Shown here: positions 1 through 8,016 of the stretch, in pieces
Position numbering within the stretch: position 1 is the first letter of the stretch
Layout: the number at the start of each line of letters is the position of its first letter
Origin: CAYTAP01 sp964435775
GTDB taxonomy: Bacteria > Planctomycetota > Phycisphaerae > Tepidisphaerales > Tepidisphaeraceae
Assembly (NCBI GenBank): GCA_964435775.1
Contig: CAYTAP010000020.1
Location: 1-38,433, forward strand
Reading direction: 5' to 3'
Length of the DNA stretch: 38,433 nucleotides
Made by a program: the position numbers and the translations under genes
Notes under the pieces: model-generated
The model's database searches: none
What the model saw: the letters and a program-made list of their open reading frames with translations, nothing else
Told to the model about the DNA's origin: nothing

Positions 1-2
1 GC

Positions 3-542
3 AACACCCCAACCCTCCCCCTCCCCGAGTGCAGCACTCCGGAGCGCCGCTCGGTCATCTTCGCCGCAGTGGAAGCGCCCTTCGGCACGCTCCCCGTGTT
101 CTGCACCCACCTCAACTGGATGCTCCATCAGGGGCATGTGCGTCAGCGGCAGGTCCGCGCCCTGACCGATTTCGTCTCCCGACTGACATCCGAAAAGGGC
201 TTCCCCGCTTTGGTTATGGGTGACTTCAATGCCGAACCCGAGTCCGATGAGATTCGCTTCATGCGCGGCCACACCGCTCTTGGTGGTGAATGCGTTTGTT
301 ATTCCGATTGCTTTGGAGAAGTCGGCGATGGCACACGCGGCGCGACCTTCTCCAAGACCAACCCCTTTGCCAACAAGTCGCGCGAACCCGAACGGCGTAT
401 CGACTACATCTTCCTCAACCGTCCCTGGGCCGGCCGTGTCGGCGAACCGCTTGACGCCAGCGTCTGTTTCAACCAGCCCCACAACGGCACATACCCCACC
501 GACCACTTCGGCGTCACCGCCAGGATCGCCACCGGAGCGTGA
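3..542 (+). CDS. Endonuclease/exonuclease/phosphatase family protein, C-terminal part
   Basis: The frame is open from the window edge, so the N-terminus lies upstream and only about 179 residues are visible. Hallmarks of the EEP (DNase I-like) fold are present: CTHLNW early on, the metal-site motif VMGDFNAEP, RRIDYIFLN, and a final TDHFGV with the catalytic Asp-His pair. Family members hydrolyse phosphodiester bonds in nucleic acids, lipids or nucleotides with a divalent metal. The substrate cannot be told from this fragment. A GTG at 69 could be read as a start, but the coding sense continues upstream of it. The gene ends 57 bases before the end of a convergent membrane-protein gene. Confidence 0.85.
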   Translation, partial: NTPTLPLPECSTPERRSVIFAAVEAPFGTLPVFCTHLNWMLHQGHVRQRQVRALTDFVSRLTSEKGFPALVMGDFNAEPESDEIRFMRGHTALGGECVCYSDCFGEVGDGTRGATFSKTNPFANKSREPERRIDYIFLNRPWAGRVGEPLDASVCFNQPHNGTYPTDHFGVTARIATGA

Positions 543-599
543 ACAGTGGCACGCACCGCGTCGTCCGTGGTCTGGGTACCGACGGGCCTCGGCTTGTCA

Positions 600-2486
600 T
601 CAAGCCGGGGGCAGGCATTTCTTTTTTCTCACCCCCCGCCCGCTCCCCGCGATCGATCCATACAAAAACACCAGCGCCACGAGCACCACCGCCGAGGAAA
701 TCCCCGGATACACCTGCTCAAGAAACTCATACATCCCGGGCGCATACGATGGATTGATTCGCAGCAGCGTGTGCGCGATCATCGACCATGCCAGCGCCGT
801 CACGAGTAGATGGAGCAGGGTATAGCCAAATGATACCCCGACGCACAGCGCCGTCGCCCCGGCGGCCCACATCAAATAGCGTTGGTGCATCTGTGGCAAA
901 ATCGCAAACAGGAGCACCCATGGCGCCACCAAAGAGATGAGCATTCGCTTGTCCCGCCGCCATCCATGCCATGCCGCCCCGATCCCGCAGAGCCCGAGGG
1001 TTATAAAGTAAGTCCATGCCAGCGCCGTCTTTATGGTCGTCTGTCCATACACCAGGTCATTGAGCGACCATCCGAACTGCTGCTGCAGGATCGCCGGCAA
1101 ATTGCAGACATCCTTTCGGGACAGATCCAGGAAATGCCGCGTCCCGTACTCGAACCCCACCGCGTACCACGACATCGAACCGTCGTACAGCAACGCCGCC
1201 AGAAACACCGCCGCCGCCGTCGCCAGCGCTACGCCCGCCCACAGCGGCCGCCAGCGCACAATGGTCTTGCGGCATCGCTCCAAGGTCGATGTTCTGTCGG
1301 TCGATTGCTTTGGACGCATGGCGCACAACATGATGATTAAGCTCCCGGCCCATACCGGCGTCAACACCACCGGATACCAGAGCAACGAAGTGCGATCTGC
1401 CCCAAATGCCCCCGTGGCCCACCATCCAAGCGCGATGCCTCCCAGCACAATCCCCGCGGCCGCCGACAGGGGTGCGACCAATACCGGTGCGAGCGCCGCC
1501 ACAATCGCGCCTGGAACCAAATAGCTCAGCCATTGGTGCGCCTCAGGCGTTCTCACCAGCCACGGAAACGTGATGGCCGCCACCGCCAGTGCAAACCCCG
1601 CCAGTGCCCGCACGACCGCGCCCCATTTCATCGAAAACAGCGGCCATAACACAATCACCGGCGCCACCAGCAGGATCTGCCCCTTGAACATCGCCCCAAT
1701 CGCCAGCAGCAACCCCGCGATCAGCCACCCATCCACCGACGCAAAGAAAATCGCCCAGAAGAAAAAAGGCAGACACCACACATCCCACTGCGGCCAGGCA
1801 TGCGCATCCCAGATAATCGCCGGGTTAAACCAGAATAAAATCGCCGCGAGAAGCCCCACAAACCACGCCGACCGCCAGAACGGACGACCATGTGGCCATC
1901 CTTGCGATATCTGGTCCCGCCGCACCCACAACCGCACGATCAGAAAAACCGCCACCGCGCACGCCAACTCGCATGCCGTGTTAAATCGCAGGAGCGGTGT
2001 CGTAAACTCCGGCCGCCAACGCGAGACATCCATCCCCGGATGGCTTTCACGCACCGATCGAACCCACGCCGTCACCACCGCCAGCCGCAGCGGCGAGTAA
2101 TCCAAATCAAACTGCAGTGGCGCTTGCTCGCCGGTTCCGCGAGCATCCGTCCGCCTCCCCCGTCCGCCGCGATAGCGACGTTGGTTCTCCTCGGCGCGCT
2201 CGACGACGTGGTCATAAACCTTCCAATACCCCAGTTCCACCCCGCGCGACCCCTGGTTGTATCCGTTGATGATGTCCCCCGTGAACCTGATTTGTGATGT
2301 GTTTTCCCACACATGCGCCCGCACCCACAGCCCCGCCAGCAGCGCCACGAGCGGAACATCGGCCACCACGAACCAGAGCACGCATTGCGTCAGCACCCTG
2401 CGAAATCGCACCGGCCGCTTGGGCCCATTGCCACCTCGCGCATCCGTCGGCACATCTTGGGGATCAGTTGTTGTCGACTCAATCAT
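600..2486 (-). CDS. Multi-pass membrane protein, probable GT-C-type glycosyltransferase
   Basis: About 628 residues with roughly ten or more hydrophobic segments. After a first membrane segment (about residues 30-55) comes an extracytoplasmic loop ending in FDLDYSPLRL, which resembles the YPPL-type loop motif of dolichol-phosphate-mannose-like and GT87-like glycosyltransferases. Later segments hold WFNPAIIWDAHAWPQWD, also typical of this group, where polyprenyl-linked sugar is used on the outer side of the membrane. Substrate and acceptor are unknown. I start at the ATG (2486); a GTG one codon upstream is possible. No strong ribosome binding site is visible. It is convergent with the gene to its left. 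Confidence 0.7.
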   Translation of the reverse strand: MIESTTTDPQDVPTDARGGNGPKRPVRFRRVLTQCVLWFVVADVPLVALLAGLWVRAHVWENTSQIRFTGDIINGYNQGSRGVELGYWKVYDHVVERAEENQRRYRGGRGRRTDARGTGEQAPLQFDLDYSPLRLAVVTAWVRSVRESHPGMDVSRWRPEFTTPLLRFNTACELACAVAVFLIVRLWVRRDQISQGWPHGRPFWRSAWFVGLLAAILFWFNPAIIWDAHAWPQWDVWCLPFFFWAIFFASVDGWLIAGLLLAIGAMFKGQILLVAPVIVLWPLFSMKWGAVVRALAGFALAVAAITFPWLVRTPEAHQWLSYLVPGAIVAALAPVLVAPLSAAAGIVLGGIALGWWATGAFGADRTSLLWYPVVLTPVWAGSLIIMLCAMRPKQSTDRTSTLERCRKTIVRWRPLWAGVALATAAAVFLAALLYDGSMSWYAVGFEYGTRHFLDLSRKDVCNLPAILQQQFGWSLNDLVYGQTTIKTALAWTYFITLGLCGIGAAWHGWRRDKRMLISLVAPWVLLFAILPQMHQRYLMWAAGATALCVGVSFGYTLLHLLVTALAWSMIAHTLLRINPSYAPGMYEFLEQVYPGISSAVVLVALVFLYGSIAGSGRGVRKKKCLPPA

Positions 2487-2670
2487 CACACCACAGGGGA
2501 GGGGATGTCACGCTCATGTCTGACGAACCAGTCCTTCTCGTCGCCACTCCGGCAAAATAGCATACCGGGCACGATGTTGCGATTCATGCCCGCCTCATGC
2601 TCGGATCTGGGGCAAAATCATCTTCCCGCTCCGAGATCAACCCAAAGAACCTCATGAATTCTCTTCACGC

Positions 2671-2700
2671 TCTCCGTGTCCTCCGTGATCTCCGTGGTGA
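2671..2700. repeat. Short direct repeats of CTCCGTG in an intergenic spacer
   Basis: Three near-copies of CTCCGTG(G/T) occur within 30 bases in the 271-base spacer before the M29 peptidase. Repeats of this sort are scattered between genes in some bacterial genomes. Nothing else was recognised in 2487-2757 apart from weak promoter-like sequence. Confidence 0.4.
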
Positions 2701-2757
2701 GCCCGCTTCACCCGATCCCTGCCTTGCTCCCGCTTCCCCCATCCCTAAAATGTCCCC

Positions 2758-3885
2758 ATGCGTGATCCCCGATTGGAAAAACTGGCCGCTGTTCTTGTCA
2801 ATTACTCCGTGGGCGTCAAAAAAGGGCAGCTCGTCCGCCTCAGCGGGCCGCCCGTCTCCCAACCCCTCATCGTCGAGCTTTACCGCAAGGTGATCGAAGC
2901 CGGCGGCCACCCATCCGTCCGCATGGTTCCCGAGGAACTCAACGAAATTTTCCTCAAAAACGCCAACGACGCCCAGTTGGCCTTCTGCAATCCGATCAAC
3001 CTCTACGAATACGAAAAGATCGACTGCTCCATCGGCATCTGGGCCGAGGAAAACACCAAGGCGCTGACCAATTGTGACCCGAAGAAAATTGGCGTCACCC
3101 AAGCCGCCCGCAAGCCCCTCATGGACACCTTCATGAAGCGCGCCGCCGAAGGCTCCCTGCGATGGGTTGGAACCCAGTTCCCCAGCATGGCCTGTGCCCA
3201 GGATGCCGAAATGAGCCTCGAGGAATACGAGGATTTCGTCTTTTCCGCCGGGTTGATCGATCAGCCCGATCCCGTCGCCGCATGGAAACGAATCAGCGAA
3301 CGCCAGCAGCGGCTGGTTGATTTTCTCAACGGCAAAACCGATTATCACGTTGTCGCCGCCAACGGCACCGATGTCCGCATGAGCCTTGCGGGCATGCGCT
3401 GGATCAACTGCGACGGCCACGAAAACTTCCCCGACGGCGAAGTCTTCACCGGTCCGGTCATCGATTCGGTCAACGGCCAGGTCAACTTCTCCTTCCCCGC
3501 CGTCCATCATGGCCGCGAAGTCGTCGATGCCAAACTCACCTTCCGCGACGGGAAGGTCGTCGCCGCCAGCGCCAGCAAGGGAGAGGATTTCCTCATCTCC
3601 ATGCTCGACATGGACGCCGGCTCCCGCTCGTTTGGCGAGTGCGCGATCGGCACCAACTACGACATCACCCAATACACCCGCAACACGCTGTTCGACGAAA
3701 AGATCGGCGGCACCTGCCACTTCGCCCTTGGCGCCGGCTATCCTGAAAGCGGCAACACCAACCAATCCGGCCTGCACTGGGACATGGTTGTTGACCTCCG
3801 CCCCGGCGGGCACATCGAAATCGACGGCGTAAAAATCAACATCGACGGCCAGTTCACGAAAGATGGCTTTCCCGGATTACCCTGA
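2758..3885 (+). CDS. Aminopeptidase, peptidase family M29
   Basis: 375 residues, the usual size for M29 (AmpS/PepS/AmpT) aminopeptidases. These are cytoplasmic dimeric metalloenzymes that remove N-terminal residues from peptides. The expected metal ligands are all visible: E228 in DGEVFTGP, E294 in FGECAIGTN, H321 in GTCHFALG, and H340 and D342 in LHWDMVVDL. The N-terminal half has the typical opening MRDPRLEKLAAVLVNYSVGV. The ATG at 2758 gives a full-length protein, though no clear ribosome binding site precedes it. It stands alone, 38 bases upstream of the Uma2 gene on the same strand. Confidence 0.93.
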   Translation: MRDPRLEKLAAVLVNYSVGVKKGQLVRLSGPPVSQPLIVELYRKVIEAGGHPSVRMVPEELNEIFLKNANDAQLAFCNPINLYEYEKIDCSIGIWAEENTKALTNCDPKKIGVTQAARKPLMDTFMKRAAEGSLRWVGTQFPSMACAQDAEMSLEEYEDFVFSAGLIDQPDPVAAWKRISERQQRLVDFLNGKTDYHVVAANGTDVRMSLAGMRWINCDGHENFPDGEVFTGPVIDSVNGQVNFSFPAVHHGREVVDAKLTFRDGKVVAASASKGEDFLISMLDMDAGSRSFGECAIGTNYDITQYTRNTLFDEKIGGTCHFALGAGYPESGNTNQSGLHWDMVVDLRPGGHIEIDGVKINIDGQFTKDGFPGLP

Positions 3886-3923
3886 TTGATTGCGCCATAC
3901 TGGAGCAGGCAAGGAGAGCGGCC

Positions 3924-4504
3924 ATGTCCGCAATCACACCCAACCCGCCCGCGCCCCCGGCGTCTCCGCCAGGTCAATGGACCGAGGCGCAGCTTCTGGC
4001 CTTGCCGGATGTGGGACATAAGATTGAGCTCATCGATGGGAGATTGGCCGCCTCAGCAGCCGGGTTTGAACACGGACATATCGGCGCGATCATCGGGGCC
4101 AGGATCGAACTCTATGCCCGGCAACACAAGCTGGGGTTGGCTTTCGATTCCAGCACCGGTTTTTGGATGAAAAGCGGCAATCTGCGTTCGCCCGATGTCT
4201 CATTCGTGGCGGCCGCACGGCTCAAAGGCTTTAAGCGTCTGCCCACCGGATTTTTTCAAGGGTCCCCTGATCTGGCTGTCGAGATCATCTCCCCATCCGA
4301 CCGCGCCGGCGCCATGCACGAACGGCTCATCGATTACTTCGAAACCGACACCCGTCTGGCTTGGATCATCAATCCATCCGAGCGATCCGCGATGATCTAC
4401 CATGGCCCCACACCCGACAAAGTGTTGGCCCTGCCGCAAAGCCTGGATGGCGAGCAAATCCTCCCCGGATTTTCACTCCCCCTGGCCGACATCTTCGCCG
4501 CGCC
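3924..4504 (+). CDS. Uma2-family (DUF820) nuclease-fold protein, C-terminus lost in assembly gap
   Basis: About 194 residues are readable before ten Ns. Uma2 proteins have a PD-(D/E)XK nuclease fold and are common as multicopy genes in cyanobacteria and planctomycetes; their role is unproven. Visible core: RSPDVSFV with the conserved Asp, PDLAVEIISPSD with the Glu-x-Ile strand, and AWIINP. The start is well supported by AGGAG seven bases before the ATG. After the gap the sequence gives D-F-E-stop, but the true gap length is unknown, so this end is unreliable. The protein is close to full length for the family, so few residues are likely missing. Confidence 0.85.
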
Positions 4505-4514
4505 NNNNNNNNNN
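4505..4514. other. Assembly gap (10 N)
   Basis: Ten undefined bases near the 3' end of the Uma2 gene. The fixed length suggests a scaffolding or masked join rather than a measured distance. Confidence 0.95.
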
Positions 4515-4559
4515 GATTTCGAGTGACATGCCAGCGCGCCGCCGGTGGTTCCACCCCTA

Positions 4560-4865
4560 TTAGGGCGATTCAAAATCATACACCCGCACCCGCTTCCAAT
4601 GCGCTTTGTTTCGCGCAATGAACTCATGATGCAGCGGATGGTCCTGGTACACATCGTGCGCTTGCCTGCCCGGCAGGATGACCGTCAACCCCACCGCGTA
4701 TGAATTGTCGACCACCTCGCGCGGCGTGTTGGCCGGCGGGCCGGCGTGAATCCCCTTCACATCCGGAATCTTTCCAAGCAGCCGCAGGCAATCCTCCGCC
4801 AGTTGCGCGCCCGCCGCCTTCGGCGCTTCCTCGTTCAACCAGAAAAAAACCGTGTGAACAAACAT
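4560..4865 (-). CDS. Stress-responsive alpha/beta-barrel (Dabb) domain protein
   Basis: 101 residues. The opening MFVHTVFFWLNEEAP and the later HPLHHEFIARN match the Dabb domain, a small dimeric ferredoxin-like barrel. Known Dabb proteins range from stress-induced plant proteins to polyketide cyclases, so no reaction can be given. I choose the ATG at 4865 because GAGGAG lies five bases upstream; the GTG two codons earlier would overlap that ribosome binding site. The FKBP gene lies 59 bases upstream on the same strand. Confidence 0.85.
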   Translation of the reverse strand: MFVHTVFFWLNEEAPKAAGAQLAEDCLRLLGKIPDVKGIHAGPPANTPREVVDNSYAVGLTVILPGRQAHDVYQDHPLHHEFIARNKAHWKRVRVYDFESP

Positions 4866-4924
4866 CAACACTCCTCATCATCGCGCGATGCCACATCAAT
4901 ACCCGCGCCACATCATCCGCGCTT

Positions 4925-5422
4925 TCATTGTGGCGACTGAATTCCCACCAGTTCCACCTCGAAAATAAGCGTCGCGTTCGGCGGAATCACGCCGCCGGCG
5001 CCCTCTTTTCCATAGGCCAGCTTCGACGGAACAATCAGCTTCCGCTTTTCCCCGATCTTCATCCCCGCGACCCCTTCATCCCATCCAGCGATCACTTTGC
5101 TCTCCCCCAGCGGAAACGTGAACGGCCCGCCGTGATCGGCCGACGCATCAAATTGCTTGCCATCCTCAAGCGTGCCGACGTAGTTGACCGTCACCGTATC
5201 CCCCGCTTTGGCCACCCGATCACCATGTCCCTCGGCCAGCACGATGATCGTCAGCCCCGACGCCGTTGTCGTCCCCATCGCCTGCGTCGTCGCCGGCTGG
5301 CTGGTTGGCGCGCTGGTCGGCTGCGCGGGCTGCGTCGTGCCTTCCGCATGCGCGATGACCGCCAATCCCAATGCCGACATCACCACTCCACCCGCCACCC
5401 CACAACGACTAATCCCGCGCAT
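4925..5422 (-). CDS. FKBP-type peptidyl-prolyl cis-trans isomerase, exported
   Basis: 165 residues from the ATG at 5422, chosen because GGAG sits five bases upstream and the protein then starts with a signal peptide (MRGISRCGVAGG, hydrophobic core, AHA cleavage-like site). A Thr/Pro/Gln-rich linker follows, then one FKBP domain (about residues 55-165): VTVNYVGTLEDGKQFDAS, FPLGESKVIAGWDEG, LAYGKEGAGGVIPPNATL. These include the standard pocket residues Tyr, Phe, Asp, Val-Ile, Trp and Tyr. It likely speeds proline isomerisation in the periplasm. The frame extends upstream to 5503 but that part has no domain or ribosome binding site. Confidence 0.93.
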   Translation of the reverse strand: MRGISRCGVAGGVVMSALGLAVIAHAEGTTQPAQPTSAPTSQPATTQAMGTTTASGLTIIVLAEGHGDRVAKAGDTVTVNYVGTLEDGKQFDASADHGGPFTFPLGESKVIAGWDEGVAGMKIGEKRKLIVPSKLAYGKEGAGGVIPPNATLIFEVELVGIQSPQ

Positions 5423-5574
5423 GTTCACTCCGATGTATAACCACTCATCAAAGCCCGGCCAACGAGCCCATTGCCATTTCATCGTACCGTGATTGTCTTC
5501 CAACGTCTAAACCTCGCGTTGTTGCGTCATCCGCGCGTCCATATTGTCGCACCCCCCACATTCCAATCCACCAA

Positions 5575-5645
5575 TCAAGAACCGAAGATCGGAAATGGAG
5601 GATGGAAAATCGAAAATCACAATCGAGAATCAAAAATCGCCTTTC
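5575..5645. repeat. Low-complexity GAAAATC-rich intergenic repeat
   Basis: Degenerate copies of GAAAATC/GAGAATC/AAAAATC occur in tandem (for example GGAAAATCGAAAATCACAAT). The block is purine-rich on the plus strand and unlike the surrounding high-GC genes. It lies between the FKBP gene and the small coiled-coil gene. Confidence 0.55.
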
Positions 5646-5697
5646 CATCTGGCACTCCCCGTCCGGTTCGCTACGATTTGATCAGCGCCGATTAACG

Positions 5698-5991
5698 ATG
5701 GAGTCCACCGTGTCCAAAACATTTCAGCAATGGCTCTCGGAAGGGGAGCAACTGTATGACGCCGCGATGCGAGAGTTCCAGAGCATCGAGCAGCAGCTTG
5801 ATGAGTTGGAGCAGCGTCTTGTCGCCAAGCAAAACGAGGTCAACCAGATCGCGCAGATGATCGGCAAGCCTCCCGTGGAAGGCACCCGCCGCACGAACGT
5901 GCAGATCATCGATCATGACCCCCGTAGCGCCTCCCCCAGTTCCCCCGCCGCCATCGCCCGAGCGTTGACAGGCCGAAACCTCAACCGCTGA
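5698..5991 (+). CDS. Small coiled-coil protein of unknown function
   Basis: 97 residues from the ATG at 5698. The first 65 residues form one amphipathic helix with heptad-like spacing (EFQSIEQQLDELEQRLVAK, then QNEVNQIAQMIG), typical of a coiled coil. The tail (PRSASPSSPAAIARALTGR) is Pro/Ser/Ala-rich and probably disordered. I do not recognise a family. The frame is open back to 5602, but that part is the GAAAATC repeat block and is unlikely to be coding. No good ribosome binding site is visible. Repeats flank it on both sides. Confidence 0.6.
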   Translation: MESTVSKTFQQWLSEGEQLYDAAMREFQSIEQQLDELEQRLVAKQNEVNQIAQMIGKPPVEGTRRTNVQIIDHDPRSASPSSPAAIARALTGRNLNR

Positions 5992-6026
5992 CGCGCTTCG
6001 AAATCATCGCGTTTGCCTCTGATGAG

Positions 6027-6165
6027 CAAGTGGGAAGTGGAAGGTGGGAGGTCAGGGGTGGGAAGCGAGAAATGCAGAAGTGGAAGTAGGAATCGACAAC
6101 ATTTCGCATTCCGCATTCCGCATTTCAAGTTCCGCATTCCCCATTCATCCTTCGTCCTTCCTTCA
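6027..6165. repeat. Low-complexity block with GTGGGAAG and CATTCCG repeats
   Basis: The left half is purine-rich with repeated GTGGAAG/GTGGGAG words. The right half holds repeated GCATTCCGCATTCC words. It lies between the small coiled-coil gene and the end of the PAS/GAF/receiver gene, and its right end touches that gene's stop. The two halves are loosely complementary. Confidence 0.5.
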
Positions 6166-7866
6166 CCCTCCGCCCCCCGCGATCGCCGGCTGCAGCGCCT
6201 TGCGCACCTCCGCCATCAATTGATCCACCTTGAACGGCTTGAAGAGCACCGCCTGCAGCCCCTCCTGGCTCGCGCGGACGATCGAGTGATTCGGGTCATA
6301 CCCGAACCCCGTCATCAGGATCACCGGCACGGCCTGCGAACGTTTCCTCGCCGCGGCGAACACCTCATAGCCCGTCTTGTCCGGCATCTTGATGTCGCTG
6401 ATGATCAGATCAAACTTATCACGCTCCACCAGCATCAGCGCTTCGCCTCCGGTGCTCGCCACCGTCACTTTCGCGTTGAACTTCCGCAACACATCGCTGA
6501 TCGTCGTCCGGATGTTCGGCTCATCGTCGGCCACCAGAATCGACGCCCCCTCCAACAGCGGGTCCGGCGACGGCTTCACCGATCCCGCGCCCAGGATCGT
6601 CGTGTTCGGCCCCTGCGCCGCCTGCCGCAGGCTCCCCCGGATCATCTCCACGTTTTGCAGGATTTGCTCAAGCTTGCTCCGCAGCTCATCATGCCCAATG
6701 TATTCATCGAGCAGCGTGCTGGTGTCGAGCGCGATATCATTCAGCGGCCCGGCCACCTCCGAACAGACCTCATCGGTCACCTTGTGACTCGTACTCACCC
6801 GCTCGACCACCATCAGATCGAGGATGTTCAGCGCAATCGCCACATACCGTCCGAAAATTTCCGCGAATTGCCGGTCATCCTCTGTGAACGCCGCCTGCGA
6901 GTGGCTTTCCACGTTGAACACGCCGATCATCTTGTCATGCAGTCGCAGCGGCACGGTCAGGCTGCTTCGCGCCCGGTCCAGGCCGGCCACATACCGCGGA
7001 TCTCGCTCGATGTCCGGGCAAATGTAAGACCTTCCCGTCGCCGCCACATACCCGCTGATCCCGTTCCCCTCCGCCTGCGCGAACAGTTCCACCGCCAGCG
7101 CATCGGGCGGCAACCCCGCGCTGATCACCAGCTCCAGTTTGTTGGTCGTACGATCGAGCAGCCGAATCGCGAAGTGATCGAAGTGCATCAGCTCGCGTGA
7201 ATACCGGATGATTTTGTCTTCCAGCAGCTTCAATCGCTGCCCCACATTCATCTTCCCCATCGCATCCGCTTCCAGACGCACCAGCTCCCCGCCGGCCTTG
7301 TCGATCGCGTCGATCTTCTGTTGCAATCGCCGCGTCCCCGTGGCATCCCAGATCACCGCGACCACCTGCACCACTTCCCCCGCCGGGCTGCTCACCGGCG
7401 ACGCGATCATTTCCAGGAATTGCTGATCCTCCACGTTCAGCGCATACCGCTTCGATCGCCCCAGGATCGCCGGTTCCTCCGACCCCGGCGACACCTGCTT
7501 GCTGAACAGCTCATACGCCTCCCGCAGCATCTTGCGCACCTTGTCATGCACCTTCGCCGGCCAGGCCTGCATCTTTTTGTTCATCCAATTGCATCGCCCC
7601 TCCCCGTCGACGATGCACACCCCCTCCCCGATCGTGTTGAGCACCAGGCTCGCCTGCTGGCTGACCAGCGCCCGTTCCAGCGGTAAAAAGTCCGCTGAAT
7701 CAGACAAAATCGCGTCGAAATGATCGTGGCGCAGCGCCTCGATCGCCTTGTCGATCGAGCCGATCTCCACGAGCTCCGCCTGTGAACGAAGACAATCCGC
7801 CAAGGGCGAATTGTTCGTCGCGCTGCCCGCGAGAATAAGAACTTTGTGCCGACCGCCTTGCTGCAA
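6163..7866 (-). CDS. PAS-GAF-receiver signalling protein without a kinase ATPase domain
   Basis: 567 residues. Order: an N-terminal receiver-like segment (about 1-75, degenerate), a PAS domain (about 75-185; GEGVCIVDGEGRCNWMNKK), a short coiled linker, a GAF domain (about 215-345; GISGYVAATGRSYICPDI), a helical HisKA-like stretch (about 355-425), and a typical receiver (about 435-560) with ADDEPNIR, phospho-acceptor Asp in IISDIKMP, Thr in ILMTG and Lys in LFKPF. No HATPase domain is present, so it cannot phosphorylate itself in the usual way and needs a partner kinase. TTG at 7866 is the first usable start after an in-frame stop, with GGTGGA six bases upstream. It is divergent from the ClC gene. 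Confidence 0.85.
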   Translation of the reverse strand: MQQGGRHKVLILAGSATNNSPLADCLRSQAELVEIGSIDKAIEALRHDHFDAILSDSADFLPLERALVSQQASLVLNTIGEGVCIVDGEGRCNWMNKKMQAWPAKVHDKVRKMLREAYELFSKQVSPGSEEPAILGRSKRYALNVEDQQFLEMIASPVSSPAGEVVQVVAVIWDATGTRRLQQKIDAIDKAGGELVRLEADAMGKMNVGQRLKLLEDKIIRYSRELMHFDHFAIRLLDRTTNKLELVISAGLPPDALAVELFAQAEGNGISGYVAATGRSYICPDIERDPRYVAGLDRARSSLTVPLRLHDKMIGVFNVESHSQAAFTEDDRQFAEIFGRYVAIALNILDLMVVERVSTSHKVTDEVCSEVAGPLNDIALDTSTLLDEYIGHDELRSKLEQILQNVEMIRGSLRQAAQGPNTTILGAGSVKPSPDPLLEGASILVADDEPNIRTTISDVLRKFNAKVTVASTGGEALMLVERDKFDLIISDIKMPDKTGYEVFAAARKRSQAVPVILMTGFGYDPNHSIVRASQEGLQAVLFKPFKVDQLMAEVRKALQPAIAGGGG

Positions 7867-8016
7867 GGTTTGTCCACCAAGTCAACCCCCACCCCTATCC
7901 TAATTCTCCTCATCGCCTTGGGTCAACTCAATTCCGTTTACGCGATGGGAAAGGGGTTCCAGACAATTCCCCGCGCCCTGTCGCGGGGGCGGGTTGTGCG
8001 ATATGTTGATTTCGAT

